Positions 23,901 to 34,080 of a stretch of 64,000 bases of DNA are shown here, piece after piece (position 1 is the stretch's first letter; each line of letters starts with the position of its first letter). A program made the translations under genes and the position numbers. The DNA lies in contig CM082596.2 in assembly GCA_040954595.2 (NCBI GenBank), positions 10,292,001 to 10,356,000 on the forward strand, written 5' to 3'. The notes beneath the pieces are model-generated. The model had not been told where the DNA came from and made no database searches. It worked only from the letters and a program-made list of their open reading frames with translations. This DNA comes from Balanoglossus misakiensis (lineage: Eukaryota; Hemichordata).

Positions 23901-25885
23901 TTGATCTACTTGGATATGTCTCTTGTTAAAAAGCACAACAGTCATGATTGTGTTCACACAAGTTTTATTGCTGCCAGGACATAACCCAAATATTTTTTAT
24001 AATTTTGGCCATGACCCTTGATCTACTTGGATATGTCTCTTGTTAAAAAGCACAACAGTCATGATTGTGTTCACACGAGTTTTATTGCTGCCAGGACATA
24101 ACCCAAATATTTAGATAATTTTGGCCATGACCCTTGATCTACTTGGATATGTCTCTTGTTAAAAAGCACAACAGTCATGATTTTGTTTACGTGACTACTA
24201 TTGCTGCCAGGACTTAACCCAAATATTTTGATAATTTTGGCAATGACCCTTGATCTACTTGGATATGTCTCTTGATAAAAAGCACAACAGTCATGATTGT
24301 GCTCACATGAGTTTTATTGCTGCCAGGACATATACCAAATATTTTGATAATTTTGGCAATGACTCTTGATCTACTTGGATATGTCTCTTGTTAAAAAGCA
24401 CAACAGTCATTATTTTGTTCACATGAGTTTTATTGCTGCCAGGACATAACCCAAATATTTTGATAATTTTGGCAATGACCCTTGATCTTCTTTGATATGT
24501 CTCTTGTTAAAGAGCACAACAGTCATGATTGTGTTCACACGAATTTTATTGCTGTCAGGACATAACCCAAATATTTTGATAATTTTGGCAATGACCCTTG
24601 ATCTACTTGGATATGTCTCTTGTTAAAAAGCACATCAGTCATGATTTTGTTAACATGAGTTTTATTGCTGCCAGGACATACACCAAATATTTTGATAATT
24701 TTGGCAATGACTCTTGATCTACTTGGATATGTCTCTTGTTAAAAAGCACAACAGTCATTATTTTGTTCACATGAGTTTTATTGCTGCCAGGACATAACCT
24801 AAATATTTTGATAATTATGGCAATGACCCTTGAACTACTTGGATATGTCTCTTGATAAAAAGCCCAACAGTCATTATTTTGTTCACATGAGTTTTATTGC
24901 TGCCATGACATAACCCAAATATTTTGATAATTTTGGCAATGACCCTTGAACTACTTGGATATGTCTCTTGTTAAAAAGCACAACAGTCATTATTTTGTTC
25001 ACATGAGTTTTATTGCTGCCAGGACATAACACAAATATTTTGATAATTTTGGCAATGACCCTTGATCTACTTGGATATGTCTCTTGTTATAAAGCACAAC
25101 AGTCATTATTGTGTTCACATGAGTTTTATTGCTGCCAGGACATAACCAAAATATTTTGATAATTTTGGCAATGACCCTTGATCTACTTGGAGATGTCTCT
25201 TTTTAAAAAGCACAACAGTCATGATTTTGTTTACGTGACTACTATTGCTGCCAGGACATAACCGAAATATTTTGATAATTTTGGCAATGACCCTTGATCT
25301 ACTTGGAGATGTCTCTTTTTAAAAAGCACAACAGTCATGATTTTGTTTACGTGACTACTATTGCTGCCAGGACATAACCGAAATATTTTGATAATTTTGG
25401 CAATGACCCTTGATCTACTTGGATATGTCTCTTGTTAAAAAGCACAACAGTCATGATTGTGTTTAAATGAGTTTTATTGCTGCCAGGACATAACCCAAAT
25501 ATTTTGATAATTTTGGCAATGACTCTTGATCTACTTGGATATGTCTCTTGTTAAAAAGCACAACAGTCATGATTGTGTTCACATGAATTCTATTGCTGTC
25601 AGGACATAACCCAAATATTTTGATAATTTTGGCAATGACCCTTGATCTACTTGGATATGTCTCTTGTTAAAAGCACAACAGTCGTGATTTGTTCACACAA
25701 GTACTACTGCTGCCAGGGCATAACCCAAATATTTTGATAATTTTTGCAATGACCCTTGATCTACTTGGGTATGTCTCTTGTCAAAAAGCACAGCAGTCAT
25801 GATTTTGTTCACATGAGTTTTATTGCTGCCAGGACATAACCCAAATATTTTGATAATTTTGGCAATGACCCTTGATCTACATTTC
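14945..25885. repeat. 116-bp satellite array, about 94 monomers
   Basis: GGATATGTCTCTTGTTAAAA recurs at 14945, 15061, 15177, 15293 and onward in 116-base steps to about 25.88 kb. Each monomer continues with CACAACAGTCATGATT, GCTGCCAGGACATAACCC and AATGACCCTTGATCTACTT. Variant classes (GTTTACGTGACTACT; GTTAACATGAATTTT; shortened units lacking 48 bases) recur in the same order, showing higher-order blocks. The monomer length is not a multiple of three, so open frames do not persist. The segment is derived from the interior of the surrounding dispersed element. Confidence 0.95.
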
Positions 25886-28070
25886 CAAAACTTGGTATGC
25901 ACAGCAGATACAGCTTTTAAATTTAGAGGACCGGAACACCTAATGAAATACATGTATTAACCTTAACACAATAATTATGTATATAAGCTATTTAAAGTTA
26001 ACCAATAAAGCGTAGAAGTCTGCTTGTTGTTGGACACTGATCAGTTTGGTATCAAATTTTGTTGGCACATTTTGCATCACCTCTGGCGTACTTTACCATT
26101 TCTAGGCATCCACAACAGATACAGCCTTCACTTTCTGTTGGAACCATGCTAACCACTTTGGCCACTCCAATGCTGCTTGTAGCTCTAATTGTCTTCTTAA
26201 TGGCAGCCATATTGGATTTTCTAATAACTTTTAAAAGTTGACATTTTCATAATCTACAGGGCCAATCAAATTGTAGTTTACTGTAGGGTTGAAAGTTTGA
26301 CAAAAATATCATTAGTGGTCATGTGACTTTGGGTGCCTTATTAGATTTTTTAAAAATCTCATTAAAAAATTACAAAAAATCTTTTTCTAATCAAGTTTTC
26401 AAGTGAATTGTGATTGGTGTAACCTTATCAGAGCTAAATTGGATTTTCTGAACCCCGATTAAAAACTAAAATTCCCTATTTCTAGCCTACTCATTGAAAG
26501 CACACAATTTCCTTATATGGATACGAGTCACCATATGATTAGAATACGTTACATATTTTGGCAACTTTCACATGTTCTTTGATCCATACTGTGCAGTTAA
26601 AAGTTTGACAATAATATCGTTAGCAGCCATGTGACTTTGAATGCCTTATTGGAATTTTGAAAAAACTCATAAAAAATTCAAACAGACGTTTTCTAATCAA
26701 GTTTTCAAGTGAAATGTGATTGGTGTCACCTTATTGGAGCCAAATTGGATTTCTCTGAACACTGATAAAAACTAAGATTTCCTATTTCTAGCCTACTCAT
26801 TGAAAACAAACAAATTAATTTTTGCCAGCAATTTGTTGGCAACTCTCGCATGTCCTTTGACCCAGTAATTCCAGAACTTAATTTTATGTGGATATGGCTC
26901 TTGTTAAAAAGCATAACAGTCTTGATTGTGGTCACATGAGTTTTATTGCTGCCAGGACTTAACCCAAATATTTTGATAATTTTGGCAATGACCCTTGATC
27001 TACTTGGATATGTCTCTTGTTAAAAGCACAACAGTCATGATTTGTTCACACAAGTACTACTGCTGCCAGGGCATAACCCAAATATTTTGATAATTTTGGC
27101 AATGACCCTTAATCTACTTGGGTATGTCTCTTTTTAAAAAGCACAACAGTCATGATTTTGTTCACATGAGTTTTATTGCTGCCAGGACATAACCCAAATA
27201 TTTTGATAATTTTGGCAATGACCCTTGATCTACATTTCCAAAACTTGGTATGCACAGCATATACAGCTGTTAAATTTAGAGGACCGGAACACCTAATGAA
27301 GTACATGTATTAACCTTAACACAATAAGTATGTATATAAGCTATTTAAAGTTAACCAATAAAGCGTAGAAGTCTGCTTTTTGTTGGACACTGATCAGTTT
27401 GGTATCAAATTTTGTTGGCACATTTTGCATCACCTCTAGCTTACTTTACCATTTCTAGGCATCCACAACAGATACAGCCTTTGCTTTCTGTTGGAACCAT
27501 GCTAACCGCTTTGGCCACTCCAATGCTACTTTTAGTTTTAATTGTCTTCTTCATGGCGGCCATATTGGCTTTTCTAATAAGCTTTAAAAGTTGAAATTTT
27601 CATAATCTACAGGGCCAATCAAGTTCTAATTTACTGTGCGATTGAAAGTTTGACAAAAAAATCATTAGTGGTCATGTGACTTTTGTTGCCTTATGGATTT
27701 TTTAAAAATCTCATTAAAAAACTTCAAAAATCTTTTTCTAATCTAGTTTTCAAGTGAATTGTGTTTGGCTAAACCTTATTGGAGTCAAATTGGATTTTCT
27801 GAACAACGATTTAAAACTAAGATTTCCTATTTCTGGCCTACTCATTAATTATTCGTGGATATGCCTCTTGTTGAAAAGCACAATGGTGATGATTTTTTTC
27901 ACACGAATAGTACTGCTGCCAGGACATAACCCAAATTTTTTGATAACATTGGCATTGAACTTTGAAGTTTGGCACCTGTATTCTTTTCTGAATATCTTAT
28001 GGCGCCTAGACTAATAGCACTAGAGGTTTGGTTTTTGATGTATATGGACAAGTATGGGACTTAGCTTTTT
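25886..28070 (+). mobile_element. Diverged element copies right of the 116-bp satellite
   Basis: The landmarks of 13.2-14.9 kb recur in the same order: a GCACAGCAGATACAGC block, GACCGGAACACCTAATGAA, the end-like CAATGCTGCTTGTAGCTCTAATT (about 26.17 kb, weaker at about 27.52 kb) and TTCCTATTTCTAGCC. Isolated satellite-like monomers lie at about 26.89-27.23 and 27.85-27.97 kb. The array therefore sits inside this family. Confidence 0.7.
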
Positions 28071-28073
28071 TTA

Positions 28074-28102
28074 GGGGCACAAGCCTATCGGGCTTGTGCC
28101 CC
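28074..28102. repeat. 12-bp hairpin GGGGCACAAGCC
   Basis: GGGGCACAAGCC (28074-28085) and its complement (28091-28102) enclose TATCG. A CTATTGGTATTGTTGG stretch follows, like that after the hairpins at 28138 and 29619, so this is a variant element head. Confidence 0.8.
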
Positions 28103-28137
28103 TATTGGTATTGTTGGAATTTTTCTTATTATTATTA

Positions 28138-28167
28138 GGGCCCAAGCGCATACCAGCGCTTGGGCCC
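28138..28167. repeat. Terminal hairpin of element unit 1
   Basis: GGGCCCAAGCGC and GCGCTTGGGCCC enclose a 6-nt loop. On the minus strand the hairpin is followed by CTAATAAT, so CTAA closes the element if this is its 3' end. Confidence 0.85.
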
Positions 28168-28936
28168 TATTGGTTTCGTTGGGGTTTTTCTTTCTTTCTT
28201 TATTCTTCTGTCATTTCTTTGTCGCTCTAGATCTCAGACACTACTGCAGGTACAGTTCTCAAAGTTGCTACAGTGGTCAAGGTCAATGAGTAGTCGTGCA
28301 TTGAACCCATGAATTTTTAATTAGTCACATGACCTGACGGCCATCTTGGATTTTCTGAAAAAATGCAAATCTCAGATCTCAGAAACTACAAGTCAGATCC
28401 ACTTCAAATTTGGCGTGCAGGTAGACTACCTTCTGTCAAACATTTTTGTAATTGGAAATTATGCTGTCAATGTTGCAGTTTTTTTGCTACAATTTTTTTT
28501 CTGAAATCTGGCTTAAATTTCAAAAATCTTCTTCTCCAGAACCGGTGATAACCGAGACACGGGGTTTGGGGTATGTAGTCACCTAACTGATGTCTATAAA
28601 GTTTGCGAAGATCATTGTGATTGGTCGAAGATTATGGCGGCCATATTGGATTTTCGAAAAACCATAGTAAAATTTCAAAAATCTTCTTCTCGAGAACCGG
28701 CGATAACCGAGTCACAAGATTTTGTGTGTGTGGTCATTCAACAGATGTCTATCAAGTTTGCGAAGAGGAATGTGATTGGTCGAAGATTATGGCGGCCATA
28801 TTGGATTTTGTGAAAAACGATTAAAAAGTAAAAATTCCCTTTCTAGCCTAAAAATTGATAGCACAGAAATTCTTTTCATGGATATGAATCATCATATAAC
28901 AAGAATAAGCTATAAATATTTTGGTAATTTTGGCAA

Positions 28937-28949
28937 TGACCTTTGACCT
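28937..28949 (-). promoter_or_regulatory. DR1 nuclear-receptor-type motif
   Basis: The minus strand reads AGGTCAAAGGTCA, an exact DR1 (two AGGTCA separated by one base), the consensus for RXR/HNF4/COUP-type receptors. Confidence 0.6.
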
Positions 28950-29073
28950 ACTTTTGACGCATCAATTTTCTGCATATCTAATTCCAGGCTAACCAATAGG
29001 GCTATAAGTTTGGTTTTTGATGTATGTGGATTTGTATGTGATCAAAAAATTTTGCTACTTTTCATGACCCCTT

Positions 29074-29089
29074 TGACCTCTGCTGACCT
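29074..29089 (-). promoter_or_regulatory. DR4 motif in element unit 1
   Basis: Two TGACCT half sites are separated by CTGC, which is AGGTCA-N4-AGGTCA on the minus strand. Confidence 0.5.
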
Positions 29090-29207
29090 CATTAAATATG
29101 CGCATACCTAATTACAGATGAACCAATAGACCTAGAGGTTTGGTCTTTTTTGGACATTGATCAGTATGGGGTCAAAATAATTTGCCCAAATTTTGGGTGA
29201 CCTCAGG

Positions 29208-29220
29208 TGACCTTTGACCT
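29208..29220 (-). promoter_or_regulatory. DR1 nuclear-receptor-type motif
   Basis: Exact TGACCTTTGACCT on the plus strand, near the GCAGCTTTAAT end of unit 1. Confidence 0.6.
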
Positions 29221-29445
29221 ACTTTCGCATTTCTCGGTATCCAAAGCAGATACAGCCTTGGCGTTTTGAGGTTTGGGGCCATAATGAAAAGCCAAATTTT
29301 TGGGTCACCAGTGACACCTGCTGACCTCATTAAATATGCACATACCTAATTACACGTAAACCAATAGAGCTAGAGTTTTGGTTTTTGTTGGACATGGACC
29401 ACTATGGGTCAAAATTTTCTGCCCAAATTGTGGGTGACCTCTGGG

Positions 29446-29458
29446 TGACCTTTGACCT
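29446..29458 (-). promoter_or_regulatory. DR1 nuclear-receptor-type motif
   Basis: Exact TGACCTTTGACCT, the third exact copy in unit 1. Confidence 0.6.
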
Positions 29459-29618
29459 GCTTAACACTATATCAACACCAAACATAGATATAACCTTGAT
29501 ATTTAATGGGATAAAACACAGCATTATGTTTCTACTCATTAATTATGTGCATATCTAATAATCAGATCAGATAATAGAGCTTGGGCCCGGACAATGCTGC
29601 TTGCAGCTTTAATTATTA

Positions 29619-29648
29619 GGGCCCAAGCGCACGCAAGCGCTTGGGCCC
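29619..29648. repeat. Terminal hairpin of element unit 2
   Basis: GGGCCCAAGCGC and its complement enclose ACGCAA. It starts 1481 bases after the unit 1 hairpin and a few bases after the GCAGCTTTAAT end of that unit. Confidence 0.85.
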
Positions 29649-29804
29649 TATTGGTTTCGTTGGGGTTTTTCTTTCTTTCTTTTTTCTTGTGTCAATTTCT
29701 TCGGCCAACGAGATCTCTGAAACTACTGCAGGTACACTTCTCAAACTTGATACAGTGGTCAAGGTCAATGAGTAGATGTGCAGTGACTTGTGAATAATTA
29801 ATTA

Positions 29805-29814
29805 GTCACGTGAC
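29805..29814. promoter_or_regulatory. CACGTG palindrome (CLEAR-type E-box)
   Basis: GTCACGTGAC equals the consensus bound by TFEB/MITF/USF-type bHLH factors. The matching site in unit 1 (about 28323) has lost the CpG and reads GTCACATGAC. Confidence 0.45.
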
Positions 29815-30416
29815 CTGGCGGCCATATTGGATTTTCTGAAAAAATTCAAATCTCAGATCTCAGAAACTACAAGTCAGATCGACTTCAAATTTGGCATGCA
29901 GGTAGACTACCTTCTACCCATCATTTTTGTAATTGGAAATTTTGCTGTCAATGTTGCAGTTTTTTTGCTACAATTTTTTTTCTGAAATCTGGCTTAAATT
30001 TCAAAAATCTTCTTCTCCAGAACCAGTGATAACCGAGACACGGGGTTTGGGGTATGTGGTCACCTAACTGATGTCTATCAAGTTTGCGAAGATCATTGTG
30101 ATTGGTCGAAGATTATGGCGGCCATATTGGATTTTAGAAAAACCATTGTTAAACTCCAAAAATCTTCCTCTCCAGAACGGGCGATGACTGAGTCGCAAGA
30201 TTCGGGGAGTATGGTCACTACACTGATGTCTATCAAGTTTGCAAAGAGCATTGTGATTGGTCGAAGATTATGGCGGCCATATTGGATTTTGTAAAAAGCA
30301 GTGAAAAATTGAAATTCCTTTTTCTAGTCTAAAAATTGATAGCATACAAATTCTTTTTATGGATATCAATCGTCATGTGACTAAAATATGTCACAATTTT
30401 TTGGCGATTTTTCACA

Positions 30417-30429
30417 TGACCTTTGACCT
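30417..30429 (-). promoter_or_regulatory. DR1 nuclear-receptor-type motif
   Basis: Exact TGACCTTTGACCT in unit 2, at the position matching 28937 in unit 1. Confidence 0.6.
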
Positions 30430-30554
30430 ACTTATCACGCGTTATTATTTCTGCATATCTAATTCCAGGCTAACCTATAGGGCTAGACGTTTGGTTTTTG
30501 ATGAATGTGGATTAGTGTGTGATCAAAATATTTTGCTACTTTTCATGACCCCTT

Positions 30555-30570
30555 TGACCTCTGCTGACCT
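30555..30570 (-). promoter_or_regulatory. DR4 motif in element unit 2
   Basis: TGACCT, CTGC, TGACCT, equivalent to 29074-29089 of unit 1. Confidence 0.5.
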
Positions 30571-30688
30571 CATTAATTATGTGCATAGCTAATTACAGGC
30601 GAACCAATAGAGCTAGAGGTTTGGTTTTTGTTGGACACAGACCAGTATGGGATCAAACTTTTTTGCCCAAATGTTGCGTGACCTCTGG

Positions 30689-30701
30689 TGACCTTTGACC
30701 T
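30689..30701 (-). promoter_or_regulatory. DR1 nuclear-receptor-type motif
   Basis: Exact TGACCTTTGACCT in unit 2, matching 29208 in unit 1. Confidence 0.6.
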
Positions 30702-30925
30702 ACTTTCGCATATCTCAGCATCCAGAGCAGATACAGCCATGGCATTTGGTAGGATGGGACCAAAATGTAAAGCCACATTTTTGGGTCACTTGTGACACCT
30801 GCTGACCTCATTAAATATGCACATACCTAATTACAGGCGAACCAATAGAGCTAGAGTTTTGGTTTTTGTTGGACATGGACCAGTATGGGTCAAAAAAAAT
30901 TGCCCAAATGTTGGGTGACCTCAGG

Positions 30926-30938
30926 TGACCTTTGACCT
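30926..30938 (-). promoter_or_regulatory. DR1 nuclear-receptor-type motif
   Basis: Exact TGACCTTTGACCT in unit 2, matching 29446 in unit 1. Confidence 0.6.
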
Positions 30939-31220
30939 ACTTCACCCTATTTAAGCAGCAAAAATACACACGTCCTTGTTATGTCATGAGATAATACATC
31001 CGATAGAAAATTCTGTTTCTTCTCATTCATACTGTGCATATATAATTCAAGATCAGCGCTTGGGCCCGACAATGCTGCTCGCAGCTTTAATTATTATTAT
31101 TATTCTTCCGAGAAATATGTCATTGTAGATCTGGAAAACCGCAGCACCTAGGGGGCCGAAACTTGGTAGGGTGGTAGGGGCCAATGAGTAGATGTGCAGT
31201 GGCTCGTGAATATTTAATTA

Positions 31221-31230
31221 GTCACGTGAC
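31221..31230. promoter_or_regulatory. CACGTG palindrome in unit 3
   Basis: GTCACGTGAC in the same context (CTGGCGGCCATATTGG follows) as at 29805. Confidence 0.45.
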
Positions 31231-32184
31231 CTGGCGGCCATATTGGATTTCCTGAAAATCGTTAAACGAGTCCTTCTCAAAAACCACTGGGCTGATCGAG
31301 TTCAAATTTGGTGTGCAGGTAGCCTACCTTATGTCCATCATTTTACCCTATTAAAATCATGACGTCATGCATAAAGTTTTTTTGCTACAATTGTTTTTCT
31401 GAAAAACAACTTAAAACTTTAAAAATCTTCTTCTCCAGAACCAGCGATTGCCGAGTCACGGGATTCGGGGTATGTGGTCACCTAACCTATGTCTATCAAG
31501 TTTGCGAAGCGCACTGTGATTGGTCGATCATTATGGCGGCCATGTTGGATTTTCGGAAAACCATTGAAAAATGAAAATTCCGTTTTGTAGCCAAAATGTT
31601 GACAGCACGGAAATTCTTTTTTTGGATATGAGTCATCATATGACCGGAAGTTGTCACAATTTTTCGGGGCAATTTTCACATGACCTTTGACCCAGTTTTA
31701 AAACAACTAATTATATATGCATATTCCCCATACCTCCTCTTGTCAAAGCACCACAGTCATGAATTTTGTGGACATGGGTACCAATGCTGCCAGGACATGA
31801 CACAAATATTTTGGTAATTTTGGCAATGACCCTTGACCTATTTCTGAAACATCATTTTTCTGCATATCTAATTCCATGCTACCCAATAGGGCTAGAGGTC
31901 TGGTATTGGTTGGACATGGCCCACTCTGGGTTCAAAATTTTATGCCCAAATTGTGGGTGACCTTGGATGACCTTTGATCTACTTTCCCATATCTCAGCAT
32001 CCAGAGCAGTTAGAGCCCTGGCTTTTATGGGGATTGAGCACATAATGGAGTCTTACACAAGACTTCATTAATTATGTGCATACCTAATTGCAGGCGAACC
32101 AATAGGGCTAGGGGTCTGGTTTTTTGTTGGATCTAGACTAGTATGGGGTCCAATTTTTTTGCCCAAATTTGGGGTGACCTCAGG

Positions 32185-32197
32185 TGACCTTTGACCT
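32185..32197 (-). promoter_or_regulatory. DR1 nuclear-receptor-type motif
   Basis: Exact TGACCTTTGACCT in unit 3. Near-matches lie at 31681 (last half site TGACCC) and 31968 (TGATCT). Confidence 0.55.
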
Positions 32198-32300
32198 ACT
32201 TTCCCATATCTTGGTATCCCCAGCAGATACAGCCGTGGCATTTGCTGGTCACCATGGGAACCGCTTGTGCCCTGCCAACGCTGCTTGCAGCTTTAATGTT

Positions 32301-32676
32301 ACATTTGGAATCCACTGGACCAATGTTGAGCTTATTAAATATGTGAATAACTAATGCTGAGCTTACCTATATTGTTACAGGTTGAATTTTTTATTAACAT
32401 GCTCTACTATTGGACTTAATCTGAATTTCTTGACCAATGATAACCTTCAAATTTTGAGGGCTGGAACACCTAATTACCAGGTTAACCAATAGAGCCAGAA
32501 GTCGTGTTTTCATTTTATGCTGATTATTTTGGAAGAAAAAATTGTTGACAATTTTGGGTGAGCTCTTGGTGACCTTTGATCAGCTTTCCTATTTACATAG
32601 CAGATACAGCATTGGCACTCTCTGGTATCCATAGGAACTGCTTTGACCTAGCCAATGTTGGTTGCACCTTAATTGC
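32301..32676 (-). mobile_element. Degenerate further element fragment
   Basis: It retains family landmarks (AGGTTAACCAATAGAGC, GGTGACCTTTGATC, AGCAGATACAGC) and ends with the weak match CAATGTTGGTTGCACCTTAATT. Confidence 0.5.
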
Positions 32677-32756
32677 ACCGCAGTATGTTGGTTTGGGCGA
32701 GCTTGCCACATTAATCCTATCATTATCATTGATTTTATTGATTTCATGTTTTTAAT

Positions 32757-32875
32757 TCTTTCATTCTTTTTTTTTTCTGTAGGTCCCACCGGTACTCTTC
32801 TTCTTCTCTCTCTCTCTTTCTTTTTTTCTTTTTCCTCTTCTTTCTTTTCTCTTTTTTTTCCTTTTTTTTTCTTTA
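32757..32875 (+). repeat. Polypyrimidine tract of about 120 bases
   Basis: Almost pure T/C, interrupted by CTGTAGGTCCCACCGGTA and ended by CTTTAGGCCCC. A similar tract with CTGTAGGGCTCACTGGTA lies at about 33.16-33.20 kb, so it belongs to the repeat unit that follows. The resemblance to 3' splice sites is probably incidental. Confidence 0.8.
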
Positions 32876-32879
32876 GGCC

Positions 32880-33355
32880 CCAATGGTAACACCATAATCA
32901 ACCTACTAACGTAAAATTTGATGGATGGAGAGAGCGGAGTGTCAACCATAGTCAACCTACTAATATAAACTTTGATGGAGGATGGATGGAGCGTCAACCA
33001 TAGTCAACCTACTAATATAAACTTTGATGGATGGATGGATGGAGCGGAGCGTCAACCATAGTCAACCTACTAAAATATAAACTTTGATGGATGGATGGTG
33101 CCGTGGAGCGTCAACTTAAATGATGGAGAAGTGGAAGGATGGAGAAGTGGAGTTTTTTTCTCTGTTTTTTCCTCTTTTTTTCCTGTAGGGCTCACTGGTA
33201 ACACCATAATCAACCTACTAACGTAAAATTTGATGGATGGATGAAGCGGCGTGTCAACCATAGTCAACCTACTAATATAAACTTTGATGGATGGATGGAT
33301 GGAGCATCAACCTAAAGGATGGAGAAGTGGAAGAATGGAGAAGTGGAGTTTCAAC
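32880..33355. repeat. TGGA-type minisatellite
   Basis: Units of roughly 50-65 bp contain GTCAACCATAGTCAACCTAC, TAATATAAACTTTGATGG and (GATG)n runs. A larger duplication repeats ACCATAATCAACCTACTAAC at about 32.89 and 33.20 kb together with the preceding pyrimidine tract. Confidence 0.85.
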
Positions 33356-33439
33356 ATAATATCCTATTGACCGAAATTATTAGTTAGAGTAATATAGACA
33401 TACAAAACGAGGTGATCGTAATATAAAACTTAATAGTCC

Positions 33440-34080
33440 AATAAATCGGGTTAATAATTGGTAGTGATTACTTGTTTTAAAATTAGGTTAACAGCAATGG
33501 CTTTGTGCAGGGTATGATAATAGGTTCTGAAATGTGTATGGTATAATAACGGTGAACAAATTTGAATTTGGTTTAATAAAAGGGTTAAAAATGTGATGAT
33601 GGTTTTATGGTAAAATTGGAGTGTACACAGGTTATAAAGGGGTAACAGTGGTTGCTTGTATGAAGGTAATGATAATAGGGTAACAAATGTGACTGGTATA
33701 AAAAATGTATAATAACGGGTTCATAATATGATGATGGCTTGTGTACACAGGTTATAATGGGTATATGAATGAGAAGGGTATAATAATGGTAATAGGGTAA
33801 CAAATGTGACTGGTATAAAAAGGTATAATAACGGGTTCATAATATGATGATGGCTTGTGTACACAGGTTATAATGGGTATATGAATGAGAGGGGTATAAT
33901 AATGGTAATAACTGTGTCAGGTTTAATAAGGGTAGCAATTGTGCAAGGGTATAATAACGATTAATAATTGTGGTGATGGCTTATGGTGATATTAAGTATA
34001 AAAGGGTGTTTAATATTGATGGTGATGATAAAGGTATAATAATGATAAATCGTTAAATAAGTGTCCAGGGTCTAATAATC
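33440..34080. repeat. GGTATAATAA-type degenerate tandem repeat
   Basis: GGTATAATAATGGTAAT, GGGTTCATAATATGATGATG and GTGTACACAGGTTATAA recur. Two near-identical units of about 125 bp lie at about 33.66-33.91 kb. The same style appears at 53.93-54.24 kb. Confidence 0.8.

Larger units (their letters stand above)
28138..29618 (-). mobile_element. Dispersed element unit 1, 1481 bp, non-coding
   Basis: It runs from the GGGCCCAAGCGC hairpin to the GCAGCTTTAAT end at about 29.61 kb, where unit 2 begins directly. The interior holds two diverged copies of a segment of about 140 bp, each ending ATGGCGGCCATATTGGATTT, and several TGACCTTTGACCT motifs. No reading frame of note exists. Hairpin plus CTAA at one end, and GGGCCCAAGC repeated near the other end, suggest a Helitron/Helentron-like non-autonomous element, oriented on the minus strand. 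This class assignment is inference. Confidence 0.6.
29619..31093 (-). mobile_element. Dispersed element unit 2, about 1475 bp
   Basis: It is collinear with unit 1 from hairpin to GCTGCTCGCAGCTTTAATT at about 31.09 kb. It has the same internal doubled segment with ATGGCGGCCATATTGG, and the same DR1 and DR4 positions. Unit 1 and unit 2 are directly head to tail, and an (ATT)n run separates unit 2 from unit 3. Confidence 0.65.
31094..32300 (-). mobile_element. Dispersed element unit 3, about 1.2 kb, lacks hairpin
   Basis: It begins in an (ATT)n run and lacks the GGGCCC hairpin and part of the doubled segment. It keeps GTCACGTGAC (31221-31230), ATGGCGGCCATGTTGG and the family end GCTGCTTGCAGCTTTAAT at about 32.3 kb. 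At 31.73-31.84 kb it holds one diverged version of the 116-bp satellite monomer (CAGTCATGAATTTTGTGGAC, GCTGCCAGGACATGAC), which links the satellite to this family. Confidence 0.65.

Noticed and set aside
15000-25800. Telomere-like CATAACCC in each monomer
   Set aside because: It is a single hexamer-like match per 116 bases, not a tandem telomeric run.
14945-25885. CRISPR array
   Set aside because: The repeats are contiguous tandem monomers without unique spacers, and the DNA is eukaryotic.
16031-25953. Minus-strand ORFs in and next to the 116-bp array
   Set aside because: A 116-bp period shifts the frame at each copy. The ORFs exist only where indels happen to keep a frame open.
13492-27594. 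Four plus-strand ORFs of about 60 codons with a shared hydrophobic end (13492, 14393, 26059, 27412)
   Set aside because: At least those checked begin at TTG, not ATG, and they span the junction between element units. Similarity follows from DNA homology.
28174-28184. TTTCGTTGGGG resembling a CENP-B box start
   Set aside because: Only the first part of the 17-bp box matches, and the essential CGGGA half is missing.
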